From Bacillota bacterium (GTDB taxonomy: Bacteria; Bacillota; Clostridia; Lachnospirales; Lachnospiraceae): a DNA stretch of 64,000 nucleotides. Below the pieces are notes generated by a model. It saw only the letters and a list, made by a program, of their open reading frames with translations. It had not been told where the DNA came from and ran no database searches. The stretch spans positions 62,001 through 126,000 of the forward strand of contig JAEYOQ010000032.1 of assembly GCA_023411555.1 (NCBI GenBank). Reading direction: 5' to 3'. The translations under genes were made by a program, and so were the position numbers. Positions 45,983 through 55,466 of this stretch are shown here, in pieces; positions within the stretch are counted from its first letter, which is position 1, and the number at the start of each line of letters is the position of its first letter.

Positions 45983-46215
45983 GTGAACCTCCTTGCATGA
46001 TTAAAATTTTTTAAATAGTGTCGTTCTTAAAGTATAGACGATATAACTGGATATTTCATTAGATAATTACTGGATAGTGGAGAGGGTGTAAGCCTCGGCA
46101 TAAACTACCACAAAGGAAGGCAGTTAAGTGTTATAAGAATGCTAGCGTAGAGGGGATGGGGAGGATGGGCTAAGAGAGGGGAAGAGTAGGCCTTGGTTAT
46201 GAGTGCCTAATATAG

Positions 46216-46257
46216 CAAAAAAAAGAAGTATAGACCTCAATATAAGATCTATACTTC
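46216..46257 (-). terminator. Terminator of pepT
   Basis: GAAGTATAGACCT (46225-46237) pairs with AGATCTATACTTC (46245-46257) apart from one or two mismatches, and is followed on the minus strand by TTTTTTTT (from 46224). It is 75 bp past the pepT stop. The rest of the 46003-46331 gap is a leader region of the chitinase gene with no gene visible. Confidence 0.75.
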
Positions 46258-46331
46258 CTATAAAGTTTGTCTTCTCGGAAGGCCATCTATGGGTACAAGG
46301 TAATCGTACACCTGATAGAGGTAAGGGGTTT

Positions 46332-47561
46332 TTACTTCCTGCTGGAATACTTCTCTACAAGCTTCAGCAGAAGCTCAACACACTGATCCATGGCCTGGAT
46401 GCATGCGAATTCAGTCTTTCCATGATGATTATGGCTGCCGGTTCCAAGATTGGGACAGGGAAGGCCCATATAGGATAGCCTGGAGCCATCGGTACCTCCA
46501 CGGATTGGTCTGCTGATCGGTGTTGCACCCAATTCCCGGATTGCCTCATAAGCAGCTTCAATCAGATGCCAGTGGGGTTTGATTTGATCTGCCATATTAT
46601 AATAGGAATCTCTTATTTCTACTTTAACCGTATCCTGTCCATATTTTTCATTTAATTTGGTAGCGGCAGCTATCATAACCTCTTTCTTAGTGTTTAGCTT
46701 GTTAAGATCGTGATCACGCAGGATGTAATGGAGCTTTGCGGTATCAACAATGCCCTCCATACGGTCCAAATGATAAAAGCCTTCATAGTTTTCTGTATAT
46801 TCCGGTCGTTCCTTCTCGGGTAAGAGAGCGTGGAATTCCATGGCAAGCAGAGAGGCATTCACCAGCTTATCTTTGGCATCTCCAGTATGGATACTGAAGC
46901 CATTAATCAATACATCAGCGGATGCAGCGTTAAAGCTTTCATACTCAACCTCGTTAAAAGAGGCACCATCCACGGTATAAGCATAATCAGCACCAAAGCT
47001 TTTCACATCGAACAGATCTGCGCCTTTGCCGATCTCCTCATCAGGAGTAAAACCTATTTTTATGGTACCGTGCTTTATCTCTGGGTGCTTATATAAGGTC
47101 TCAGCCATAGTAAGAATTTCTGCGATACCGGCTTTATCATCAGCACCGAGTAGAGTATTTCCATCGGTAACGAGTAGATCCATTCCGACATAATTCTTCA
47201 TAAAGTCAAATTCATCCGGGTTGATCTTCACGTTCTTCTCCGAATTAAGAATAACTTCACAACCATCATAATTCTCTATTACCCTTGTTTTAATATCCGA
47301 GTAAGGGACAGAGCTGACAACATCCATATGGGCAATAAATCCAATCACCGATCCAGACCAATTTTCAATATTAGCTTCAATGGTTCCGAATATATAACCG
47401 TTTTCATCCATGGCTGCGTCTGCAATACCAAGGCTTTTCATCTCTTCCACCAGAGCCTTTCCGAATACTAGCTGCTCAGGGCTGCTTGGGTGTGTACTGC
47501 TCAGTTCATCCGAGGCAGTTGCATATTTTGTATAATTGATTAATCTTTCATAAGCTCTCAT
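46332..47561 (-). CDS. pepT: Peptidase T (tripeptide aminopeptidase)
   Basis: A 409-residue M20-family metallopeptidase of normal PepT length that removes N-terminal residues from tripeptides in the cytoplasm. Metal-binding segments are GFIAHMDVVSS, DGNTLLGADDKAGIAEI and FTPDEEIGKGADLFD, with IRGGTDGSRLSYMGLPCPNLG near the C terminus and GSHNHHGKTEF. GGAGGACAAATC precedes the ATG. It is a stand-alone gene with a terminator. Confidence 0.96.
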   Translation of the reverse strand: MRAYERLINYTKYATASDELSSTHPSSPEQLVFGKALVEEMKSLGIADAAMDENGYIFGTIEANIENWSGSVIGFIAHMDVVSSVPYSDIKTRVIENYDGCEVILNSEKNVKINPDEFDFMKNYVGMDLLVTDGNTLLGADDKAGIAEILTMAETLYKHPEIKHGTIKIGFTPDEEIGKGADLFDVKSFGADYAYTVDGASFNEVEYESFNAASADVLINGFSIHTGDAKDKLVNASLLAMEFHALLPEKERPEYTENYEGFYHLDRMEGIVDTAKLHYILRDHDLNKLNTKKEVMIAAATKLNEKYGQDTVKVEIRDSYYNMADQIKPHWHLIEAAYEAIRELGATPISRPIRGGTDGSRLSYMGLPCPNLGTGSHNHHGKTEFACIQAMDQCVELLLKLVEKYSSRK

Positions 47562-47842
47562 GATTTGTCCTCCATTCTATCGATAAGATATATTATTTCA
47601 CAAATATCTGATAAAATCTAGACCCAACCATCCAAATCCATACAGATATATCATTAAGATATGTTATCCGGTTTACAGAAAAAGGTTTACAGAAAAAATC
47701 TTAAGTTTTATTAAAGATTATTTAATTTATATTTATAATGATATATAATGACCTGGTATTTAACTAGGAGATGTTGGAATATATGATTTACCTAGCTGGA
47801 TTGGTTTTGTACGAAAATGTTAACAAAGGAGAAGAGGAGTAT

Positions 47843-48577
47843 ATGAAAAAAGAGATGATAATTATGATAAGCGCTGTTCTGATGTGCTTAATCATGTCAG
47901 GTTGTAAAAATGCTAGCCCTGTAAGTAATCAAGTTGAAGATTTGGTCCCATCAATCAGCATAAGTCCTACTGAAGCAGAAAAGAAGGTAGAGGAGGAAAG
48001 TTTGCATTTGCTTGCAGGTTTTGAAGATTGGGAGAAGACAGAAGGCATAAAAGCACTAAATAAAGTATTAGTGATGGAAGCGACCTTAAAGGAGGTAGTA
48101 GCCCATGAAGGAAGCTCAGATGCGTCAGAATTCAAAGAGTACTACCTAGATGACATGGACCATTTCCTCGATTATCTTTTTACCTCAAGTATGTGGCCTG
48201 AGCAATACGCTATTGTGGATCTGGATCATGACGGTACACCGGAGGTTATTGTAAGCTTAAAACAAGCCGAGGAGACCTGGCTTATGCTTCTGAGATATTA
48301 TGACGGAGGTGTTTACGGTTATCCTTATGATATTAGGGCATTTCAATATCCTAAGACGAACGGAAACTATATGGCTTCCTCGGGAGCTTTAGACAATCAG
48401 ATTCTGGAGCTGAGCTTTGAGGGCTTTAATATAAAGGAGAAGGTTCTAGGGTATAGTACTTTGGTTAATGATAGTGGGGAATACTATATTAATGATGAAA
48501 AGGTATCAAAAAAGGATTATATGAATTATCTTGATCAATTTCATGATAGCGAAGATGTAAAGTGGTATTCGTTTTAG
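47843..48577 (+). CDS. Uncharacterised lipoprotein
   Basis: A 244-residue secreted lipoprotein. The signal peptide ends with the lipobox MSGC, and the mature part begins with a Ser/Pro-rich linker. The remainder has a long charged helix and a repeat-like strand region (YAIVDLDHDGTPEVIVSL, an FG-GAP- or EF-like calcium loop), seen in various surface proteins. The ATG at 47843 has AAAGGAGAAGAGGAG upstream; an earlier in-frame ATG at 47771 is not preferred. Function unknown. The 281-bp gap before it is AT-rich, and I see no gene in it. Confidence 0.7.
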   Translation: MKKEMIIMISAVLMCLIMSGCKNASPVSNQVEDLVPSISISPTEAEKKVEEESLHLLAGFEDWEKTEGIKALNKVLVMEATLKEVVAHEGSSDASEFKEYYLDDMDHFLDYLFTSSMWPEQYAIVDLDHDGTPEVIVSLKQAEETWLMLLRYYDGGVYGYPYDIRAFQYPKTNGNYMASSGALDNQILELSFEGFNIKEKVLGYSTLVNDSGEYYINDEKVSKKDYMNYLDQFHDSEDVKWYSF

Positions 48578-48585
48578 GATTAGCG

Positions 48586-48644
48586 TGTCAAAAGGCTGTT
48601 TCTAGTCTGATATTCGCATTATAAGCTGAGATTGCCTTTTGACA
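48586..48644 (+). terminator. Hairpin behind the lipoprotein gene
   Basis: TGTCAAAAGGC (48586-48596) and GCCTTTTGACA (48634-48644) form a perfect 11-bp stem around a 37-nt loop that can form an inner hairpin. It lacks a long T tract, so it may be a weak terminator. Confidence 0.55.
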
Positions 48645-48683
48645 GCCTAATCAATACAGTGACGTAAATAAAGGGAGAAGACA

Positions 48684-49070
48684 ATGAAGGCAATTGAAGT
48701 AGTGGCAGCGATTATCAGAGATAAGGATAAGATATTAGTAACTCAGAGAGGATATGGAGAGTTTGCTGGTAGATGGGAATTTCCGGGTGGTAAAATTGAG
48801 CAAGGAGAGTCCAAGGAAGCTGCATTACACAGAGAGATTTTGGAGGAGCTGGATGTAAAGATTGAGATTGATCAATTCTTTCTTACTATGGAATACACCT
48901 ATCCTAATTTCCATCTTACCATGCATTGTTATTTCTGCCATGTGACTCAGGGAGATATTACCTTACTGGAGCACTCCTGTGGACTGTGGCTTACGAAAGA
49001 GGAGCTAGATTCCGTTGACTGGCTCCCGGCAGATATTGATATCGTGGAAAGACTGAAGCAGGAATTATAG
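48684..49070 (+). CDS. Nudix hydrolase (MutT/NudG-like)
   Basis: A 128-residue cytoplasmic pyrophosphohydrolase. The Nudix box is visible as GGKIEQGE followed by REILEEL, although the usual terminal Gly is Asp. The start AIEVVAAIIRDKDKILVTQR and the length fit 8-oxo-dGTP diphosphatase or CTP pyrophosphohydrolase, which clean the nucleotide pool. GGGAGAAGACA precedes the ATG. It is followed by the Sel1 gene after 26 bp. Confidence 0.92.
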   Translation: MKAIEVVAAIIRDKDKILVTQRGYGEFAGRWEFPGGKIEQGESKEAALHREILEELDVKIEIDQFFLTMEYTYPNFHLTMHCYFCHVTQGDITLLEHSCGLWLTKEELDSVDWLPADIDIVERLKQEL

Positions 49071-49096
49071 GACTAGTAAGAGGAGGACATAGAGCT

Positions 49097-49432
49097 ATGA
49101 GGCTTGTTATAAAAAGTAATGAAAATTTACAATCCCTGTTTCCCAGGGAACCGGAGCCTGCTTATACTGAGGATAGGGCTGAGCCTTATGACTCGAAGAA
49201 GTTGCAGGAATGGGAGCAGCGTTATAAGGAGATACAGATCTTATTAGACAAAGAGGATAACCAGGAGGGAATGAGGGTTCTTTTTGATCTGGCAGAGGAA
49301 GGCTACCCTGAGGCAAGATGGCAGATGAGTGATATGTATCTCGAGGGTAAAGGTCTGCCAATGAGCCTCCGTAAGGCTCATGAATGGGAGCGTAAGGCCA
49401 TACATGCCGAGAAGCTTTATTGCAACAAGTAG
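49097..49432 (+). CDS. Small Sel1-repeat protein
   Basis: A 111-residue protein. The C-terminal half has a Sel1-like repeat (LFDLAEEGYPEARWQMSDMY, then LEGKGLPMSLRKAHEWERKA), a helical scaffold for protein binding. The N-terminal 40 residues are charged and unlike known domains. AAGAGGAGGACATAG precedes the ATG. It may share a transcript with the Nudix gene. Function unknown. Confidence 0.7.
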   Translation: MRLVIKSNENLQSLFPREPEPAYTEDRAEPYDSKKLQEWEQRYKEIQILLDKEDNQEGMRVLFDLAEEGYPEARWQMSDMYLEGKGLPMSLRKAHEWERKAIHAEKLYCNK

Positions 49433-49688
49433 ATTTAATTAGTTCTATTCAAGATTTGATTTCTGAAGAGTTGGAGAGAAGATGAAGCAGCAGTAGCATC
49501 AATCAAAGTGCCACTGCTGTATTTATTAAAATGCTAATATAGAATTGCTTTAAGGGATTATTTCAGAAGAGCGGAGCTATGTATTTTCTATTAAATGATT
49601 TAAATAGTAGAAATCATTGTCCCGATATGGTAAGGTTAATTTGTTTACATTTTTTGATGACAATTCGACATAAAAAGGAAGCGATAAA

Positions 49689-51053
49689 ATGATTAAAATG
49701 ATATCGAAAGACCGGGATAAGGACATGTGCAATGGTCCGATATTTGGCAAAATGATTCTTTTTGCCTTGCCTATTATGGCAATGAATGTTCTGCAGCTGT
49801 TATTTAATGCAGCAGATATGGTTGTAGTCGGAAGATTTTCCGGAAAGGAGGCTCTGGCAGCAGTCGGTGCAACCGGTGCAATCATCAATCTGATTGTGAA
49901 CCTATTCATGGGACTATCGGTGGGGACCAGTGTCGTAGTTGCTCAGGACTGCGGTGCAGGACGGCCGGATGCGGTCAATAGGTCTGTACATACGTCGATT
50001 GCCATAAGCTTTATAGGTGGTTTTCTTGTAATGGTTTTAGGTTTAATGCTTTGTAATCCTTTATTGATTATGCTGGGTACCCCTATGGATATCATTGATT
50101 TATCAGCCACCTATATGAGAATCTATTTCTTAGGTGTACCTGCCAGTATGATATACAACTTCGGCTCTGCGATTCTGCGTGCGGTTGGAGATAGCCGTCG
50201 GCCAATGTATTATTTAATGGTATCAGGTATTGTGAATGTGATATTAAACCTATTTTTTGTGATTGTATTACATATGAGTGTGGATGGTGTTGCCTGGGCA
50301 ACGGTAATTTCCCAATACTTATCGATGCTCTTGGTGCTTTTGTGCCTTAGCCGTAATAAGGACGACTCGATTCGACTGACTCTTAAGAGGATTGGCATTG
50401 ACCGGAGAAAGCTGAAGCAAATTGTGCGCATTGGTCTTCCTGCAGGATTACAGGGACTATTGTTCTCTATATCCAATGTGCTGATTCAATCAGCAGTCAA
50501 CTCCTTTGGTTCTGCCATGGTGGCAGCTGGCTCTGCGGCAGGAAATATCGAGGGCTTTGTCGCTACATCAATGAATGCTTATTACAATGCTGCCATAACC
50601 TTTACAGGGCAGAATATGGGAGCAAAAAAATATGATAGGATTGATAAGATTGCAAAAATCTGTACGATTTTAATTGTTATTACTTGGATTGTTCTGGGTG
50701 GACTGACCATGTTACTTAGCAGACCCTTATTATCTATATTTACATCAGATCCTGAAGTAATCCGATTAGGGATGATCCGGATCAACGTTCTCATGATTGC
50801 ATACTTTACCTGTGGAATCATGAATGTATTTCCGGGCTTGACTCGTGGTATGGGCTTTTCTATCTTACCGATGCTCTGTACCTTAGTTGGAGCTTGCCTG
50901 ATGCGAATCGTGTGGCTGGTCACCTTTTTTGCCTGGTTTCCAACAGTCCTCATGCTTTTTGCCTGCTATCCCGTTACCTGGGCTCTTGCAGGGATTGGTC
51001 AAGTGGTAAGCTTTTTCTATGCAAGGAAGAAGGTAAGGCTTAGGGTGGAGTAA
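49689..51053 (+). CDS. MATE-family efflux transporter
   Basis: A 454-residue membrane protein with about twelve membrane segments. It begins with a short basic tail then MILFALPIMAMNVLQLLFN, NAADMVVVGRFSGKEALAAVG and later GSAAGNIEGFVATS, typical of the NorM/DinF-like family. It exports cationic drugs or metabolites using a Na+ or H+ gradient. AAAAGGAAGCGATAAA precedes the ATG. The 256-bp gap before it contains no gene, only AT-rich sequence. Confidence 0.93.
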   Translation: MIKMISKDRDKDMCNGPIFGKMILFALPIMAMNVLQLLFNAADMVVVGRFSGKEALAAVGATGAIINLIVNLFMGLSVGTSVVVAQDCGAGRPDAVNRSVHTSIAISFIGGFLVMVLGLMLCNPLLIMLGTPMDIIDLSATYMRIYFLGVPASMIYNFGSAILRAVGDSRRPMYYLMVSGIVNVILNLFFVIVLHMSVDGVAWATVISQYLSMLLVLLCLSRNKDDSIRLTLKRIGIDRRKLKQIVRIGLPAGLQGLLFSISNVLIQSAVNSFGSAMVAAGSAAGNIEGFVATSMNAYYNAAITFTGQNMGAKKYDRIDKIAKICTILIVITWIVLGGLTMLLSRPLLSIFTSDPEVIRLGMIRINVLMIAYFTCGIMNVFPGLTRGMGFSILPMLCTLVGACLMRIVWLVTFFAWFPTVLMLFACYPVTWALAGIGQVVSFFYARKKVRLRVE

Positions 51054-51140
51054 AAAGAAGGCATGGATTTCTCTGCTAAAAGGTTGTATAATTATGTCAG
51101 TATGGATTGTATTCCATCAATTATATAAGGGGGCAAAGTT

Positions 51141-52001
51141 ATGGAGAAGTTTGGTGTTCAATTGTATTCATTAGGGTTTGACAGTAAGGATCCTATGCCG
51201 GTATCCTTTCAAAAGCTATCGGCTATGGGCTATAAGGAAGTAGAATTTGCTGGCTCCAACTATGGAGGTATGTCTGTGCAGGAGATGGTGGAGGCTTTGG
51301 AGGCGGCGGGACTGAAAGCGGTGTCTTCTCATGTCAGTATGGAGAATATGGAGAAGGATATCCCTTATGTGGCAGCTATCGGCGGGAAGATGATTATCTG
51401 CCCCATGTTCGATTTTGCTACCAAGGAGGAAGCGCTGGAGCTTGCCGCTTTACTTAATAAATACGGTAAGATTGCAAAAGAGCACGGCTTAATAATAGGC
51501 TATCATAATCACACCCAGGAGTTTAATAAGGACGGGGAGAAATATCTTTTGGATTATGTGATAGAGAATACAGATCCGGAGTATGTCGGCTTTGAATTGG
51601 ATTGTGGCTGGTGCTCCAATGCTGGTCAGGATCCGGTAGAATACCTAAACAGATACGCCGGGCGCTTTGTGGCTATTCATATCAAGGAAAACAATGCTGT
51701 GAGTGGACCTAAGCCGGCTGCATCGATGTACGCGGAAAAGAAGCCCTTCCATTTTGAAATCGGACCGGATGGCAAGCCCATATTCCCTCCTGAAGTTCTT
51801 AAGTTCATGGAGGAGAACCAGAAGCTAAATTGTGCAACCGGTGAAGGAATCGTTGACTGGAAGGCTGTAAAGGCGGCAGCAGAGGCACAGTGTAGGGGAG
51901 AGATGCATTACTTCGTTGAGCGGGAGGCCAATTACGCACCGGATAAAGATCGGCTTACCTGTCTGAGTGAGGATGCGATATGGTTGAAGAATAACTTATA
52001 A
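51141..52001 (+). CDS. Sugar phosphate isomerase/epimerase (TIM barrel, AP-endonuclease-2 family)
   Basis: A 286-residue protein of the xylose isomerase-like TIM barrel family. Metal-site segments are GYHNHTQEF, VGFELDCGWCSNAG, FVAIHIKENN and VERE near the C terminus. It probably isomerises or epimerises a sugar or inositol derivative. The segment GEGIVDWKAV is typical. AAGGGGGCAAAG precedes the ATG. It converges on the cupin gene of the lsr locus, so any role in AI-2 metabolism is only speculative. Confidence 0.85.
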   Translation: MEKFGVQLYSLGFDSKDPMPVSFQKLSAMGYKEVEFAGSNYGGMSVQEMVEALEAAGLKAVSSHVSMENMEKDIPYVAAIGGKMIICPMFDFATKEEALELAALLNKYGKIAKEHGLIIGYHNHTQEFNKDGEKYLLDYVIENTDPEYVGFELDCGWCSNAGQDPVEYLNRYAGRFVAIHIKENNAVSGPKPAASMYAEKKPFHFEIGPDGKPIFPPEVLKFMEENQKLNCATGEGIVDWKAVKAAAEAQCRGEMHYFVEREANYAPDKDRLTCLSEDAIWLKNNL

Positions 52002-52019
52002 TATATTATATAAATGTAC

Positions 52020-52054
52020 AAAAGGCATCAAGCAGATTTTGCTTGGTGCCTTTT
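52020..52054 (+). terminator. Terminator of the TIM-barrel isomerase gene
   Basis: AAAAGGCATCAAGCA (52020-52034) and TGCTTGGTGCCTTTT (52040-52054) pair over 15 bp, allowing for one G-T pair, and the right arm ends in TTTT. It also faces the cupin gene. Confidence 0.8.
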
Positions 52055-52109
52055 GCTGTGGGGATTTTGTCTAGCTATCGAAAAATGGAGTTAAAAGGTG
52101 GTTTGTGTA

Positions 52110-52454
52110 CTAGTCAACTTCGACTTTATCTACTTCTATATATGGAGCTAATGTTGATACCATTTTCACTGCGGAATTAGAATTATTGACAACATAATGT
52201 ACTTCGCCGGGTTCGATATGGATGAATTGCCCAGCCTTTAATGTATGTGTGACTCCATCAACAATGATGTCAACCTCACCCTCCAGGATATAAAAATTCT
52301 CTTCCATAACATTATGGTAATGGGCCTGAAAATCTTGGCCAGCCTGGAACTGAACAAGAGCATAATTCATTCTAGGCCCCTTCATCAAGTACTTAGGCCC
52401 ACTGTCTCCAAACCTATATTCAAAATCTTTTTCATCAACTATAAACATTTTCAT
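52110..52454 (-). CDS. Cupin protein encoded in the lsrR–lsrK operon
   Basis: A 114-residue single-domain cupin. Motif 1 is HYHNVMEENFYILEG and motif 2 is EPGEVHYVVNNS, giving the two His, Glu and His residues of a metal site. There is no signal peptide. It follows lsrK by 48 bp on the same strand, with no terminator between, so it is probably the third gene of that operon. Because LsrG is absent from the locus, it may act on phospho-AI-2, but this is inference; cupins also act as sugar isomerases, dioxygenases or binding proteins. The exact start (52454 or 52448) is uncertain. Confidence 0.8.
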   Translation of the reverse strand: MKMFIVDEKDFEYRFGDSGPKYLMKGPRMNYALVQFQAGQDFQAHYHNVMEENFYILEGEVDIIVDGVTHTLKAGQFIHIEPGEVHYVVNNSNSAVKMVSTLAPYIEVDKVEVD

Positions 52455-52502
52455 TCTTCCTTTCTGGTGATGGTGTTATGTGCTAGGTTAATATTGTGTA
52501 AG

Positions 52503-54068
52503 TTATAGACCAGGAGCGATCCACATATGCTTTGTTAAATGGCGATCGCTGAGATTAAGCTGCGCTTCGTATACCTGCTTCCATACGGAAAACATCTCGT
52601 TGTATACAGCGTGATTATCCTCATTAGGTAGATAGGTCTTCTCCATCTGAACCAATTTGCTTGCAGTATGCTCAATGTTATCGTAGATACCGACACCAAT
52701 GCCTGCAATCATGGCGGCACCTAGTGCGGTAGCTTCCTTTACAACGGGTACATGAACCGGAAGCCCTAATACATCGGATAATATCTGGCACCATAAAGGG
52801 CTCTTGGAAGCACCGGAAGCAAAGATGATTTCCTTTGGTTTGTTCTGAGTGAGACTCGCTACAAGCTCCATATTGCCTCTGGTGACCATTGCCGCATTTT
52901 CCATTATGGCACGATAGAAAGTATAGCGGTTATGCTTCTCTGGGTTAATGGAGAAATTGGTAAAGGTGGGAGCCGCATGCTTCCAATTAATATAGTTCAT
53001 GGTATCTGAGAAGGTACACATCATTCCGTAGCAACCGGCAGGAACCTTAGCTGCCTCCTCATTCATATAATCGTAGACATCCCGTCCGGTCTCTTTTGAT
53101 TTCTCCTTCTCTAATTGACAGAAGCCATCTCTAAACCATCGCATGATTAAACCGGGATAAAAGGCCAAAGCCTCATATTGCCACATGTCAGGTGTGGAAT
53201 GACAGTTTACACGGACTCTGCATAGGTCATCTGTGATGGCCTTGTCGGTGTTAAACTCATACTGCCAGAAGCTTCCACCCATTACAGCTGCCTGGCTCGG
53301 GGCTACAACACCGACACCGATACAGCCTAACTGTGCATCCCCGCCTCCTGCAACTACCGGGATACCGGTGACTAATCCTGTCTCCTCGGCACCTTTACTA
53401 TTTACGGTCGCAACAATGCTGCCACTTTCGTATACCGGAGGAAAAATATCGGTCTTAATACCACAACGCTCTGCAATGGAGGTATCCCAGGTTCTCTTTT
53501 GTAGGTCAAAAATTCCGCTTGTACAGCCATTGCTGGGTTCGGTAGATAATACGCCAGTAAGTTTGTAAATCAGCCAATCGTTAAACATTGTAACAGTAGC
53601 TGTTTTTTCATATAGATCACGCATTTTGTTTTTAACCCATAGAATTCTTGGCAAAGCACCAAGAGCATAGGTCTGTCCGGAAATTTGATATATCTCCTTT
53701 TCCATATCGGGAGATTGTTGGATCAACTCAGCGACTTCGTCGTTGGAGCGTGCATCAACATTGGCACATGCCCATATCTCCTTTCCTTCCTTATCGTATA
53801 GTACAATTCCCTCTCTCATACTGGTGGTGGAGATAGCTGCAATATCCTTTGGCTGAATATTGGTGGAGCGAAGAACTTCTCTGATACACTCAGATGCTAA
53901 GCTCCAATTATGGTTCCAATCAAAATCCATAGATCCAGGGAAACGTGGGTCTTCTTTATGCTCCCATTCTCGTGAGACCACACCTAATTGATTACCTTCG
54001 GTATCAAAGATTACAGCCCTAACGCTACCGGTACCAGCATCGAGTGCTAATAAGTATTTTTCCATCAT
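52503..54068 (-). CDS. lsrK: Autoinducer-2 kinase LsrK
   Basis: A 521-residue FGGY kinase that phosphorylates imported AI-2 (DPD), trapping it in the cell; the phosphate form inactivates LsrR. It begins YLLALDAGTGSVRAVIFDTE and has the LsrK-specific SMREGIVLYDKEGKEIWACA and NVDARSNDEVAEL, which closely parallel E. coli LsrK. GGGDAQLGCIG and ASGASKSPLWCQI are the C-terminal FGGY motifs. GGAGG lies nine bases before the ATG at 54068. It sits between lsrR and the cupin gene. Confidence 0.95.
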   Translation of the reverse strand: MMEKYLLALDAGTGSVRAVIFDTEGNQLGVVSREWEHKEDPRFPGSMDFDWNHNWSLASECIREVLRSTNIQPKDIAAISTTSMREGIVLYDKEGKEIWACANVDARSNDEVAELIQQSPDMEKEIYQISGQTYALGALPRILWVKNKMRDLYEKTATVTMFNDWLIYKLTGVLSTEPSNGCTSGIFDLQKRTWDTSIAERCGIKTDIFPPVYESGSIVATVNSKGAEETGLVTGIPVVAGGGDAQLGCIGVGVVAPSQAAVMGGSFWQYEFNTDKAITDDLCRVRVNCHSTPDMWQYEALAFYPGLIMRWFRDGFCQLEKEKSKETGRDVYDYMNEEAAKVPAGCYGMMCTFSDTMNYINWKHAAPTFTNFSINPEKHNRYTFYRAIMENAAMVTRGNMELVASLTQNKPKEIIFASGASKSPLWCQILSDVLGLPVHVPVVKEATALGAAMIAGIGVGIYDNIEHTASKLVQMEKTYLPNEDNHAVYNEMFSVWKQVYEAQLNLSDRHLTKHMWIAPGL

Positions 54069-54113
54069 CGTTATTGACCTCCTTTATTTTTATCCGTAAA
54101 TTCGGTATTTCCT

Positions 54114-55043
54114 TTAGTTCATATCGATTAATTTTTGAGCGGTATTTTCGTCTGTAATTAAAATATCAAGATAGGATCCTGTCAAAGCAGCTTTAATTGC
54201 AGTAACCTTGCTATCTCCTGCAGCAACCCCGATTACATTATCTAATTCCTTTAATAAGGAAAGCGGTGTGCTTATTAGCCTCGATTCGATTTCCGTATTA
54301 ATAAGCTCACCGTTCTTATCAATGAAATGAGATAGGAGATCTCCGACAGCTCCTTGCATACGTAATAGTAAGAAATCGTTCTGTGTTAAGATAGAAGATT
54401 TAATTATTGTGGCATTGTCGCTCATGGAACCAATTCCGACGATTGTCATACTGGCTAGCTTTGTCATACTTGTAACTTCTTGAATAGAAGCTTCATTCTT
54501 CATTGCATTGGCCATCTCCTGAGAAGAGGCAATCAAAGGGGAAGGCATGAGATAAAGCTTAGCGTTAAATACATTGGACTGAGTATTAGGTAAATAATAA
54601 CGAACCCCACCAGTCAGGGATACATAGGAAACGGTGTAATCAATATTCGTGGCCAAGTGGTTTAAGGTTCTTGATGGAGTATCCCCATAGCCTACATTAA
54701 TAAAGCAATTATCGGATATCCTGTTTCCTATATACATGGCTGCTGCTTTTGCTATCGTCTCATTTATTTCATCACTATTTGGATTAGTAGGTACAATATA
54801 GGTGTCCTTGAGATTATATTTTTGAATTAGTGCTTTCTCTAAATCAATGCGCTTGCTGGAATCGGAGCGTATTTGAAACTGTATGATACCATTCTGTCTG
54901 GCTTTTTCGAGTAGTTTAATTACTCTCATACGTGAGATCCCCAAAAGTTCGCCGATACTTTGTTGAGTCATGTTTTCCATATAATAATACCAAGCAATTT
55001 TTGCTGTTAAATTATCTTCAAACTCTTTTTCAATTCTATCCAT
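54114..55043 (-). CDS. lsrR: LsrR-like SorC-family repressor
   Basis: A 309-residue repressor with an N-terminal helix-turn-helix (MTQQSIGELLGISRMRVIKL) and a sugar-isomerase-like effector domain (INVGYGDTPSRTLNHLA, SLTGGVRYYLP, GVAAGDSKVTAIKAAL). In enterobacteria LsrR represses the lsr operon and is released by phospho-AI-2. The ATG at 55043 has GGGAGA six to seven bases upstream; ATG 55058 is an alternative. It is transcribed divergently from lsrA, as in E. coli. Confidence 0.93.
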   Translation of the reverse strand: MDRIEKEFEDNLTAKIAWYYYMENMTQQSIGELLGISRMRVIKLLEKARQNGIIQFQIRSDSSKRIDLEKALIQKYNLKDTYIVPTNPNSDEINETIAKAAAMYIGNRISDNCFINVGYGDTPSRTLNHLATNIDYTVSYVSLTGGVRYYLPNTQSNVFNAKLYLMPSPLIASSQEMANAMKNEASIQEVTSMTKLASMTIVGIGSMSDNATIIKSSILTQNDFLLLRMQGAVGDLLSHFIDKNGELINTEIESRLISTPLSLLKELDNVIGVAAGDSKVTAIKAALTGSYLDILITDENTAQKLIDMN

Positions 55044-55158
55044 ATAGCCATCTCCCATCTGATATTCCTATGTGGAATTTCCATAATTTCCATTTTTATC
55101 TATTGTAACATGCGTTGCAAAAGTTATGAATAGAAACATTTGTTGAATATTTATCTGT

Positions 55159-55187
55159 AGTATAGCATTATAGAAATTAGTTGTCAA
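55159..55187 (-). promoter_or_regulatory. lsrR promoter
   Basis: On the minus strand TTGACA (55187-55182), a 17-bp spacer and TATACT (55164-55159). The sequence CAATATGT (55185-55192) overlaps the -35 box and also occurs at the lsrA promoter, so it may be part of an LsrR operator. Confidence 0.8.
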
Positions 55188-55320
55188 TATGTAAAGATAT
55201 TCTTAAAAAATTATAAGAGAGAAAAAAGTGGTTGTATAAATCATACATAATAATACGGCATAAATATAGGAAAGACAGACATAATAACATATAAATTTAT
55301 CGAAACATCAAAAATAGCTA

Positions 55321-55349
55321 TTGACAAACCTGACAATATGTCTTATGAT
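55321..55349 (+). promoter_or_regulatory. lsrA promoter with a palindromic candidate operator
   Basis: TTGACA (55321-55326), a 17-bp spacer and TATGAT (55344-55349), a near-consensus sigma-A promoter. The spacer contains GACAATATGTC (55332-55342), with inverted arms GACA and TGTC, and the shared motif CAATATGT. The leader to lsrA is about 110 nt. The remainder of the 423-bp divergent region is AT-rich without a gene. Confidence 0.82.
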
Positions 55350-55466
55350 TTACTCATCAAACAGAACAAAATATTCATGCAAAAACAAATGTAATGGATT
55401 TTAATGGACAAAAAATAATCTCAACCATTTAGAAGATAAGTTAATATATAGAAAAGGGGGATTAAA

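Noticed and set aside
52503..54068. Possible xylulose or glycerol kinase
   Set aside because: The LsrK-specific SMREGIVLYDKEGKEIWACA and NVDAR segments and the lsr context favour AI-2 kinase.
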